14,067 nt of DNA from CAZQEZ01 sp964592475 (GTDB lineage Bacteria; Bacteroidota; Bacteroidia; Cytophagales; Cyclobacteriaceae), in contig CAZQEZ010000107.1 in the NCBI GenBank assembly GCA_964592475.1, positions 1-14,067 on the forward strand. The letters run 5' to 3'. The position numbers and the translations under genes were made by a program. Under the pieces are notes generated by a model. The model was not told the origin of the DNA. It saw only the letters and a list, made by a program, of their open reading frames with translations, and made no database searches. Below are positions 1 through 6,708 of this stretch, one piece after another. The first letter of the stretch is position 1; the number at the start of each line of letters is the position of its first letter.

Positions 1-135
1 TACTGCTTGCTGGTCTAGAATTTTATAAATCAATTCTTTCTTGGGAAGCTTTTTGTAGTTTTTTACACCTAAATCTTCAGCGATTTCCTTTAGCTCAGAT
101 AGAAGCCTTACATTTAAATCTTCGATATTATACAT
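1..135 (-). CDS. rho: Transcription termination factor Rho, N-terminal fragment (cut by window edge)
   Basis: Reading the minus strand from an ATG at 135-133 gives 45 uninterrupted codons running off the window. The product begins MYNIEDLNVRLLSELKEIAE and continues through LGVKNYKKLPKKELIYKILD. This is the characteristic start of Bacteroidota Rho: a Rho N-terminal (SAP-like) helical domain that precedes the RNA-binding cold-shock domain and the RecA-type ATPase, both outside the window. Rho is a hexameric RNA-dependent ATPase that ends transcription of untranslated RNA in the cytoplasm. The gene is divergent from serS, sharing a 276-nt intergenic region. Identification rests on recognising the N-terminal sequence; no ATPase motif is visible here. 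The ATG is chosen because the protein starts where family members start. No TAnnTTTG box is seen on the minus strand upstream. Confidence 0.85.
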   Translation of the reverse strand, partial: MYNIEDLNVRLLSELKEIAEDLGVKNYKKLPKKELIYKILDQQAV

Positions 136-411
136 AATTAGTAATCAATAGGATTAAACCAATTTAAGTTGGGAATTTTAAAAATTGTTGAGAATTATTT
201 ACTATGAAATTATAAGAATTTTTCTGGTATGAACCTTAAAAAAAATACTTTTGCTAAGTACTATTGAATTAGACAATGCAATAATATGCGATCGCCAATT
301 ACTTGTCAAGCTTATATTGATAAATATTTTTCTTTAAAAATGTTTAACTTTGCCGCTTTGAAACAGCCAAAAGATACTTTTTTCTATTAATTAAACTAAA
401 ACACCAAGTAA
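136..411. other. Divergent rho/serS intergenic region
   Basis: This is AT-rich non-coding DNA between divergent rho and serS. It holds two plus-strand TAnnTTTG matches (246-253 and 345-352). I see no tRNA, no T-box-like leader, no strong hairpin and no convincing small ORF. A short imperfect ATATT/AATAT dyad near 314-327 is too weak to name. The rho leader must also start here, but I cannot place its promoter. Confidence 0.6.
345..352 (+). promoter_or_regulatory. Putative -7 box for serS (TAACTTTG)
   Basis: TAACTTTG fits the Bacteroidota primary sigma factor -7 consensus TAnnTTTG exactly and lies about 60 nt before the serS ATG. The nearest upstream TTG (317-319) is 25 nt away, rather long for the expected -33 element, so the upstream half is weak. 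A second match, TACTTTTG at 246-253, could be an additional start. Such short motifs occur by chance in AT-rich DNA. Confidence 0.4.
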
Positions 412-1689
412 ATGTTACAAGTTTCCCAAATCATTAAAAATAAAGAAAAAATAATTGAGGGTCTTAAAAAAAGGCAATTGAAAGACGTAGATCAGACAAT
501 TGATGAGGTAATAAAGTTAGATAAAAACCGTCGAGAGAATCAAACTTATCTGGATAATATTTTGGCTGAGAGTAATACTATTTCTAAATCAATAGGTATA
601 CTGATGAAAGAGGGAAAGAAAGCTGAAGCTGAAGAAGCAAAGAAAAATTCGGCTCAATTAAAACAAAAAAGCAAGGACTGGGAAAAAACAATGCACCAGT
701 CAGAAGAGGCTCTTACCAGGCTTTTGTTATCCATACCCAATGTTCCACATTCCTCTGTACCAGCCGGAAAGTCAGCTGAAGATAATGAAGTGGTTTATTC
801 TATAGATGCAATACCTGAATTGCCAGATTACGCGAAACCACACTGGGAATTAATTGAAAATTATGATATCATTGATTTTAATTTGGGAAATAAAGTAACT
901 GGAGCAGGCTTTCCATTTTATAAAGGCAAAGGTGCCCGACTACAAAGAGCATTAATTAATTTTTTTCTTGACGAAGCCTTGGCAGCAGGTTATTTTGAAA
1001 TTCAACCGCCAGTATTGATCAATGAAGAAAGTGGATATGGGACTGGTCAACTACCCGATAAAGAAGGCCAGATGTATCCGATAGCCGGCACTTCCTATTA
1101 TCTTATACCCACGGCAGAAGTGCCAATCACAAATATTTATCGTGACGTGATATTGACCGATGCCGACTTGCCTATTAAAAACGTGGGCTATACCCCATGC
1201 TTTAGGATGGAAGCCGGTAGTTGGGGTGCTCATGTAAGGGGCTTAAATCGCCTTCATCAATTTGACAAAGTAGAAATAGTGCAAATTTCTTTACCAGAAA
1301 ATTCTTACCAGGTATTGGATGAAATGGTAGCCCATGTGAAAAGCCTCTTGCAAAAGTTGGAACTTCCTTACAGAGTTTTGAAACTTTGTGGTGGCGATAT
1401 GGGTTTCACTGCAGCCTTAACTTACGATATGGAAGTATATTCCGGTGCGCAGCGAAAGTGGCTTGAAGTAAGCTCGGTGAGTAATTTTGAAACCTTTCAG
1501 GCCAATCGACTCAAATTACGTTACAAAAAAGATGGTAAAGGCAAGCCTCAGCTGCTTCATACGTTAAATGGTAGTGCTTTGGCATTGCCTAGAATTGTAG
1601 CAGCACTATTAGAAAATAATCAAACAAAAGATGGCATTAAAATTCCTGAAGTGCTAATACCGTATACAGGTTTTGATCTAATTAAATAA
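412..1689 (+). CDS. serS: Serine--tRNA ligase
   Basis: SerS charges tRNA-Ser (and tRNA-Sec where present) with serine via seryl-adenylate in the cytoplasm. The 425-aa length is normal. Residues 1-110 form the tRNA-binding antiparallel coiled coil, rich in Lys/Glu with a typical MLQVSQIIKNKEKIIEGL start. It ends at the conserved IPNVPHSSVPAGKSAEDN linker near 107-124. The class II core follows: the TAEVPITN segment, motif 2 at FRMEAGSWG (264-272) with RGLNRLHQFDKVE, and motif 3 as HTLNGSALALPR (383-394). The NGSALALPR form of motif 3 is the variant I expect in Bacteroidota. The ATG at 412 places the protein start where homologues begin; there is no Shine-Dalgarno. The prolyl oligopeptidase gene follows after 10 nt and is probably co-transcribed. 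Confidence 0.97.
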   Translation: MLQVSQIIKNKEKIIEGLKKRQLKDVDQTIDEVIKLDKNRRENQTYLDNILAESNTISKSIGILMKEGKKAEAEEAKKNSAQLKQKSKDWEKTMHQSEEALTRLLLSIPNVPHSSVPAGKSAEDNEVVYSIDAIPELPDYAKPHWELIENYDIIDFNLGNKVTGAGFPFYKGKGARLQRALINFFLDEALAAGYFEIQPPVLINEESGYGTGQLPDKEGQMYPIAGTSYYLIPTAEVPITNIYRDVILTDADLPIKNVGYTPCFRMEAGSWGAHVRGLNRLHQFDKVEIVQISLPENSYQVLDEMVAHVKSLLQKLELPYRVLKLCGGDMGFTAALTYDMEVYSGAQRKWLEVSSVSNFETFQANRLKLRYKKDGKGKPQLLHTLNGSALALPRIVAALLENNQTKDGIKIPEVLIPYTGFDLIK

Positions 1690-1699
1690 AAGGAGAATA
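1690..1699 (+). promoter_or_regulatory. Strong Shine-Dalgarno before the prolyl oligopeptidase gene
   Basis: AAGGAG at 1690-1695, directly after the serS stop, sits 4 nt before the ATG at 1700. It fixes that start and suggests independent re-initiation inside a serS-peptidase transcript. Most other starts in this window have no such site, which is usual for Bacteroidota, so this one stands out. Confidence 0.6.
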
Positions 1700-3835
1700 A
1701 TGAAGAATTTAATTGTAAGCTTTATTTTAATATCAATAATAATAATGGGCTGTGAATCCAATCAAAACGGCGAAAAACAAGCAATTATTTATCCTGAAAC
1801 CAGGAAAATAGATACAGTAGACACCTTTTTTGGTGAGCAGGTAGCTGATCCTTATCGCTGGCTCGAAGATGACAGATCCGAAGAAACAGCAGAATGGGTA
1901 GAAGCTCAAAATAATGTTACTTTCGATTATTTAAAAAATATACCCTATCGAGAACAGCTGCGAAGCCGGATAGAAGAATTGTGGAATTACGAAAAAAGAA
2001 CCGCGCCTCGTAAACATGGCGATTGGTACTATTTTTATAAAAATGATGGGCTGCAAAACCAGGACGTATTGTACCGAAGCAAAGAAATAAAAGGAGATGC
2101 TGAAGTTTTTATCGATCCTAATCAATTTAGTGAAAAAGGAACCATTGCCCTGGCCGGCACCCGATTTACTGAAAATGGATCATTGGTAGGCATGCTTATT
2201 CAAGAAAGCGGATCAGACTGGCGTCAAATTGTAGTCCTCCAAACCGAAAACAAAGAAATGGTAGGTGATACAATAGTTGATGCTAAATTTACTGGCTTGA
2301 GTTGGAGTGGTAAAGAGGGATTTTATTACAGTAGCTACGATAAGCCCGAGGAAAGTAGCGAGCTTTCGGCAATGACAGACCAACACAAACTAATGTATCA
2401 TAAATTAGGTACTCCCCAAAGTAGTGACAAATTAGTATTTGGTGGTTCAAAAGACCCTTATCGGTATATAGGAGGATATGTAACCGAAGATGACCAATAT
2501 TTAATCATTAGCGCTTCCAGCTCAACAAGTGGCAATCATTTATATGTAAAGAAATTAGATGACGAAGACAGTGCGATAATTCCTATTGTAGATGATATTG
2601 AAAATAAAGATTTTAACGTGATTGGCAATCAAGGTTCAAAATTGTATGTATTAACGAATTATGAAGCTCCAAACCGTAAAGTAATTACCATAGACGTAGC
2701 CGCTCCGGATCAAGAAAACTGGATTATTGTATTAGCCGAAACTGAAAATGTTTTAAGTGCCTCCACGGCAGGAAATTATATCATGACCGAATACACGGTG
2801 GACGCTCATTCGGTTGCTAAGCAGTACGATATGAATGGCAATCTGGTGAGAGAAATTGAATTGCCCGGCCTCGGTAATGTAAGTGGCCTTATGGGAGAAA
2901 AGGAAGATACGGTTATTTATTATAGTTTTACCTCTTTTACTTATCCTTCAACCATTTTTAAATATGATCTGGACAAAGGAAATAGTGAATTATTTTGGCA
3001 GCCAAAATTAGATTTTGACTTCAACGATTTTGAAACCAAGCAAGTATTTTACGCTAGTAAGGATGGCACCAAAGTGCCCATGTTTATTGTACATAAAAAG
3101 GGCATATCACTGGATGGCAACAATCCCACTTACCTTTACGGTTATGGCGGATTTAATATCAGCTTATTGCCATCTTTCAGTGTATCCAGGCTAGCCTGGC
3201 TGGAAAAAGGTGGCATATATGCTCACGCCAATCTTCGTGGAGGAGGCGAATATGGAGAAGAATGGCACCTGGGCGGAACCCAAATGAATAAGCAAAACGT
3301 GTTTGATGATTTTATTGCAGCCGGAGAATACATGATTGAGAATAATTACACGTCGTCTGATAAATTGGCAGTAGCCGGTGGATCCAATGGTGGCTTACTT
3401 GTAGGTGCAGTAATGACGCAGCGGCCTGACCTGATGGCAGTAGCATTGCCGGCAGTTGGAGTGCTGGATATGCTGCGCTACCATAAATTTACAGCAGGTG
3501 CAGGCTGGGCATTTGATTATGGCACCGCTGATCAATCAAAAGAAATGTTTGAATATTTAAAAGGATATTCGCCATTACATAATGTGGAAGATGATATTTG
3601 CTATCCTGCAACTTTAGTAACCACCGGCGATCATGACGACCGCGTGGTACCAGCACATTCTTTCAAATTTGCTGCTACCTTGCAAGAGCATCAAAGCTGT
3701 GGCAATCCTACTTTGATAAGAATAGAAACTGCAGCAGGACATGGATCAGGTAAGCCAGCCAGCAAAATCATACAGGAAATTGCTGACAAATATGCCTTTA
3801 CACTTTATAATATGGGCATTAGAGAAATGAAGTAG
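1700..3835 (+). CDS. Prolyl oligopeptidase (peptidase S9A), lipoprotein
   Basis: This is a serine peptidase that cuts short peptides after proline, here predicted to be exported and lipid-anchored. The N-terminus is a lipoprotein signal, a hydrophobic stretch ending MGC with Cys18 as the acylation site. The mature protein opens with the S9A signature VADPYRWLEDD (about 49-59), then a beta-propeller (about 80-425) and a C-terminal alpha/beta hydrolase. The catalytic serine is Ser562 in GGSNGG, Asp646 lies in GDHDDRVVP with substrate-contacting Arg648, and His681 lies in AAGHGSG; these align with porcine Ser554/Asp641/Arg643/His680. All triad residues are present and the 711-aa length is normal, so it should be active. 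A strong Shine-Dalgarno fixes the start, and it follows serS by 10 nt. Lipid anchoring suggests peptide scavenging in the periplasm or at the outer membrane; that location is inferred. Confidence 0.95.
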   Translation: MKNLIVSFILISIIIMGCESNQNGEKQAIIYPETRKIDTVDTFFGEQVADPYRWLEDDRSEETAEWVEAQNNVTFDYLKNIPYREQLRSRIEELWNYEKRTAPRKHGDWYYFYKNDGLQNQDVLYRSKEIKGDAEVFIDPNQFSEKGTIALAGTRFTENGSLVGMLIQESGSDWRQIVVLQTENKEMVGDTIVDAKFTGLSWSGKEGFYYSSYDKPEESSELSAMTDQHKLMYHKLGTPQSSDKLVFGGSKDPYRYIGGYVTEDDQYLIISASSSTSGNHLYVKKLDDEDSAIIPIVDDIENKDFNVIGNQGSKLYVLTNYEAPNRKVITIDVAAPDQENWIIVLAETENVLSASTAGNYIMTEYTVDAHSVAKQYDMNGNLVREIELPGLGNVSGLMGEKEDTVIYYSFTSFTYPSTIFKYDLDKGNSELFWQPKLDFDFNDFETKQVFYASKDGTKVPMFIVHKKGISLDGNNPTYLYGYGGFNISLLPSFSVSRLAWLEKGGIYAHANLRGGGEYGEEWHLGGTQMNKQNVFDDFIAAGEYMIENNYTSSDKLAVAGGSNGGLLVGAVMTQRPDLMAVALPAVGVLDMLRYHKFTAGAGWAFDYGTADQSKEMFEYLKGYSPLHNVEDDICYPATLVTTGDHDDRVVPAHSFKFAATLQEHQSCGNPTLIRIETAAGHGSGKPASKIIQEIADKYAFTLYNMGIREMK

Positions 3836-3846
3836 TTGGAATGAAA

Positions 3847-3969
3847 GCTTTCGGGTCAGATTTTTACAAAAAAAGGAAGAATAGCTTCAGATCAAAAATA
3901 AAATTTTGAGCTATCAATCCGGCCCGAATGCTTCATCAATGCACTGATGAAAGCACTAAAAGGCCGGAT
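3847..3969. repeat. Nested and competing inverted repeats in a convergent intergenic region
   Basis: Several dyads lie between the convergent peptidase and DUF1697-like genes. A perfect 8-bp arm ATCCGGCC (3917-3924) pairs with GGCCGGAT (3962-3969). Inside it, TGC-TTCATCA (3929-3938) pairs with TGATGAA-A-GCA (3945-3955), with one bulged A and a 6-nt loop. Separately, a 16-nt arm at 3847-3862 pairs imperfectly with 3916-3931 (two mismatches and one G-U), enclosing a small TCAAAA/TTTTGA stem (3892-3897/3904-3909). The two large foldings share 3916-3931 and so exclude each other. There is no clean U-tract, so a standard intrinsic terminator is not shown. It may still serve to end transcription from both sides, or it could be an RNA element or decayed repeat. 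Confidence 0.6.
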
Positions 3970-3997
3970 AGTATTGATGCTGAAAAATTATTACCGT

Positions 3998-4273
3998 CTA
4001 ATTTTTACTCATTTGCAATAGCTTATTTACTGTATTTAAATTACGCGTGGTAGCAGCCACATTAAGCTTTTTTTCGATAAAACTATTGTTCAGTTTTGCT
4101 CTGCCATAGCCAGTGGCAGCAAATAGGTACACTATGTCTTTTTCGAAATGATACTGTTCAGGGCTGCAATCGACCTGCCTCAATTTTGCTATATTATCTT
4201 TATCAGGTGTTTCTGCCATAAATGTAAAATACAGCTTTGATTCTTCCTTTTCTCTAACTATAAAAGTTTGCAT
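3998..4273 (-). pseudogene. DUF1697 protein, C-terminal half only (probable gene remnant)
   Basis: The 91-aa product matches the C-terminal half of DUF1697 proteins: KLYFTFMAETP, then IVYLF, GYGRAKLNNSFIEKKL (55-70) and ATTRNLNTVNKLL (74-86). Full-length members are about 180 aa and start with an ALLRGINVGG-type segment, which is absent here and has no room upstream. The molecular role of DUF1697 is unknown to me. The ATG at 4273 lies 6 nt after the stop of the upstream acyltransferase-like gene, in the same reading frame, with no Shine-Dalgarno. It could be translated by re-initiation, so a functional stand-alone domain is possible. I infer that a deletion removed the 5' half of a once complete gene. 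The frame itself is intact with no internal stops. Confidence is high for the family and moderate for pseudogene status. Confidence 0.7.
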
Positions 4274-4279
4274 ACTTAG

Positions 4280-5461
4280 TTATTTAATTATGGGTGATCT
4301 TTCAAATGGTTTTGCCTCATCAAAAAGCTTTCGGTAGGTTACATGTGTTTTTACAATGTTGGTTCCCAAATTTTTGACGATATGCATCATTTTAGGGTTG
4401 AAGTCACCAATCCAGTTCATTTCCACATAATTGTATTCCAAAGACTTGTGCCAGGCAATTTCAGAAAATGCATCGATCAATGCAGTTTCTACTTCTTTTC
4501 CTTGCCATTCGGGGACAACACCAAAAGAAACACCAAACATTTTTTTTACTGTTTTCATTTTTTTATGATAAATGAATTGCAATTTTCCCCAAAGGTTCAG
4601 GGTACCATTTACATATTTGAAAATCTGGTTGAGTTCTGGTAACCCAATGTAGAAAGCTACCGGCTCGTCTCGATAATATCCAAACCAGATCAACCTTTCA
4701 TCAATTATCGGTTTAAGTTTATTCATAATTGAAACAGCCTGCTCTTTGTTCATTTCCTTCACACCCAGGTGCTTTACCCATGCCTTATTGTACACGAAGC
4801 GAAAATCTTCAGCATATTTTGCCAGAAATTTCTTGTTAATATGCTCAAACTTAAATTCCGGATTCTCTCTTATGGGTTTAGCTTTGAGTTTAATTCTAGT
4901 AGCCAGGTCTTTATCAATAGCGGCTTCATGCATATTACGCGCGTAGGTAAACTGTTTAAAATACACTTGAAATCCATAGTTTTCAAATAAAAGCTGATAA
5001 TAAGGAGGATTATAAGGTGAGCAGTAATTTGGTTCCAGATCAAAACCATCTACTAAAAGGCCCCACCAGCGATCACGATCTCCAAAATTTATGGGTCCAT
5101 CCATGGCTTCCATATTTCTCTCTTGAAGCCATTTTTTGCAAGTATCAAATAATAAATCAGCGGCGGCTTGATCATTGATGCATTCAAAAAAACCCATACC
5201 ACCGGTTGGCTGATCAAAAGTATCAGCTGTTTTTTGGTTGATAAACGCTGCCACCCTACCGATGGTTTCCCCCTGGTCAGTTTGTAGTATCCAGCGGTTG
5301 ATTTCACCATGTCTAAAATACTTATTTTTCTCAGGGTCAAAAACCGACTCAATATCCTTGTCCAAAGGTCTGATCCATTGCAGAAAGTTTTTATTTAATC
5401 CAATAGGAAGTGTTAAAAATCTTTTGATTTGGTTCTTGTTTTTAACAGATTCAATTTTCAT
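4280..5461 (-). CDS. YghO-like N-acetyltransferase-fold protein
   Basis: This 393-aa protein belongs to a conserved bacterial family resembling E. coli YghO, with two GNAT-like halves. Visible family marks are IGRVAAFIN (68-76), GFFECINDQ (90-98) followed by the LFDTCKKWL helix, GPINFGDRDRWWGLLVDGF (122-140) and SPYNPPYY (148-155). The C-terminal half carries a second acyltransferase-like segment with SFGVVPEWQGKEVETALIDA and EMNWIGDFNPKMM. An acyl-CoA-dependent transfer is plausible from the fold, but the substrate is unknown and I do not assign a reaction. There is no signal peptide, so it is predicted cytoplasmic. The ATG at 5461 gives the usual MKIESVKNKNQIKRF-type start. It lies 91 nt downstream of the DUF6048 gene on the same strand and is followed in frame by the DUF1697 remnant. 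No -7 box is visible in that 91-nt gap, so it may be read from the upstream promoter. Confidence 0.8.
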   Translation of the reverse strand: MKIESVKNKNQIKRFLTLPIGLNKNFLQWIRPLDKDIESVFDPEKNKYFRHGEINRWILQTDQGETIGRVAAFINQKTADTFDQPTGGMGFFECINDQAAADLLFDTCKKWLQERNMEAMDGPINFGDRDRWWGLLVDGFDLEPNYCSPYNPPYYQLLFENYGFQVYFKQFTYARNMHEAAIDKDLATRIKLKAKPIRENPEFKFEHINKKFLAKYAEDFRFVYNKAWVKHLGVKEMNKEQAVSIMNKLKPIIDERLIWFGYYRDEPVAFYIGLPELNQIFKYVNGTLNLWGKLQFIYHKKMKTVKKMFGVSFGVVPEWQGKEVETALIDAFSEIAWHKSLEYNYVEMNWIGDFNPKMMHIVKNLGTNIVKTHVTYRKLFDEAKPFERSPIIK

Positions 5462-5552
5462 TTTACCCCGTCATAATTTTGAAAATGAATGTAAAAATAA
5501 TCAATTTGAAGTATATTTAGCAGGTTATTTTTGGAAAAAGCTTAGCTTATAT

Positions 5553-6233
5553 CTATTGATTTGCCGGTTTAGCATCCAAATCTTTTTGCTTGCGAAAGGG
5601 GATATAATATTGAATTTTGTAATTGAAACGCCATAAACTACCTGCTTCTGCAAGACCGAAACCAGGAACCTCATAAGCCAAAAGATCATCTTCTCCACTA
5701 ATGGAGTTTAAAAATCGATTGGATACTGTAAAACCCATATGGATATTCTGCCATACGTTTACCTTTATACCAACTAAACCTTCAAACCAAGAGGAGCTTA
5801 AATCATTTTCTTCAAAGGATGCAACTTGACTTACCTCTCCATTTCCATCTAAAAACGATCTTTCTAAATTAGCAGAAAACCCACTTTGAGCATATCGTAA
5901 ACCTACAAACACAGCGTTATTACCCTCCAGATTATTAATAAAATTAACATCTAACCCTGCTTTGAAGTAGGAACCGGTAGTTTCATATGCAAATGATTCG
6001 CCTATTCTCTGAAAATCAGCTATACCAAATGCATAATTTACTAAGTACCTATTTAAATCCAAGTCGCCATTAATTTCATATTGGCTTACATTTTCATTAA
6101 AAAGTGAACTGCCTAAATAATTAAGATCAGTTCCTACTCGTAATCCATTAAGCATAATTGTTTTCTGTGCCTGAAGGGGGTTAATGCAGACAAGCAATAA
6201 AATGGATAAAAGATATTTAAAGTACAATTTCAA
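5553..6233 (-). CDS. DUF6048 family protein, probable outer-membrane beta-barrel
   Basis: The 226-aa product starts with a Sec signal peptide (Lys-rich start, hydrophobic core of about 3-20, cut near LQA-Q). The rest is dominated by alternating aromatic/polar strands such as AVFVGLRYAQSGFSANL and WFEGLVGIKVNVWQNIHMGF, ending with a long strand around FNYKIQYYIPF. This pattern suggests a small outer-membrane beta-barrel. I recognise it as DUF6048, a Bacteroidota family of unknown function that usually sits directly after a DUF6452 gene, as here. Its ATG lies 17 nt inside the end of the upstream gene, so the two are very likely co-translated. The barrel reading is inferred from composition, not from a known structure. 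Confidence 0.8.
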   Translation of the reverse strand: MKLYFKYLLSILLLVCINPLQAQKTIMLNGLRVGTDLNYLGSSLFNENVSQYEINGDLDLNRYLVNYAFGIADFQRIGESFAYETTGSYFKAGLDVNFINNLEGNNAVFVGLRYAQSGFSANLERSFLDGNGEVSQVASFEENDLSSSWFEGLVGIKVNVWQNIHMGFTVSNRFLNSISGEDDLLAYEVPGFGLAEAGSLWRFNYKIQYYIPFRKQKDLDAKPANQ

Positions 6234-6588
6234 TGTTATTACTAATTGGTTTCTTTACTTCTTTATCTACTATGCTTAGGTTATTTGACAGTGGCGTTAA
6301 AGCAGTGTCTATTTCAAATACAGTTTCAATACCACAATCCGGATGTATAAGCCGCTGCTTGCGGCTATAAATTACAGAAAGCTGCCCAACAATAATGGAA
6401 TCAAATCCATAGGTGACTGTATCTCGCAAATTATCTAATGGAAGCTGATAAGTATAATTTTGAGAATCTGTTCTAAATACTACCACTGCAAATGGTAAAT
6501 TTTCAGTAACACACTCTGAATTATCATAGCAACTAATCATACTTACAACTATAATAACAGGTATTATTGTCTTAATAAATATTTTCAT
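6217..6588 (-). CDS. DUF6452 family lipoprotein
   Basis: This 123-aa protein has a lipoprotein signal: basic start, hydrophobic stretch, then a SMISC lipobox with Cys20 as the expected acylation site. The mature part is short and beta-rich, with Cys residues in NSECVTEN and HPDCGIET that may form a disulfide, and features like LPLDNLRDTVTYGFDS. I recognise the DUF6452 family, of unknown function and paired in Bacteroidota with DUF6048. The two genes overlap by 17 nt, which supports a joint envelope role, for example a periplasmic lipoprotein working with a barrel. In other Bacteroidota I recall this pair next to the rRNA methyltransferase gene rlmD; here it is divergent from rimO instead. The ATG at 6588 is about 20 nt from a good -7 box on the same strand. 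Confidence 0.75.
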   Translation of the reverse strand: MKIFIKTIIPVIIVVSMISCYDNSECVTENLPFAVVVFRTDSQNYTYQLPLDNLRDTVTYGFDSIIVGQLSVIYSRKQRLIHPDCGIETVFEIDTALTPLSNNLSIVDKEVKKPISNNIEIVL

Positions 6589-6605
6589 ATTAGAATAGTA
6601 GGAGG

Positions 6606-6613
6606 CAAAGTTA
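6606..6613 (-). promoter_or_regulatory. Putative -7 box for the DUF6452-DUF6048 cluster
   Basis: On the minus strand this reads TAACTTTG, an exact TAnnTTTG match and identical to the box before serS. It ends about 18 nt before the DUF6452 ATG, which would leave a short leader of roughly 10 nt. Candidate -33 TTG elements lie 14 or 26 nt upstream, neither at the ideal distance. Confidence 0.4.
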
Positions 6614-6666
6614 CCTAAACTTCAAGACAATTGATGTGCCAAAAACTTATTCTGCCTAGTTTTTGT

Positions 6667-6674
6667 TAATTTTG
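6667..6674 (+). promoter_or_regulatory. Putative -7 box for the rimO-bshC-fthC operon
   Basis: TAATTTTG is an exact TAnnTTTG match 35 nt before the rimO TTG start, predicting a leader near 30 nt. The -33 region has only a weak TTA at 6647-6649 (17-nt spacing). Together with the minus-strand box at 6606-6613 it makes a compact divergent promoter region of 120 nt. Confidence 0.4.
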
Positions 6675-6708
6675 CTGGTCAATTTTAATTTTAAACTAAA
6701 AACTCAAT

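Noticed and set aside
287..295. GCGATCGC palindrome upstream of serS
   Set aside because: A single 8-mer palindrome in intergenic DNA is not evidence of an operator or a repeat family.
4343..5636. Several plus-strand ORFs of 66-132 codons opposite the YghO-like gene
   Set aside because: They are antisense shadows of a well-supported gene, rich in Phe/Ser/Cys as expected from reverse-strand reading, with no recognisable family.
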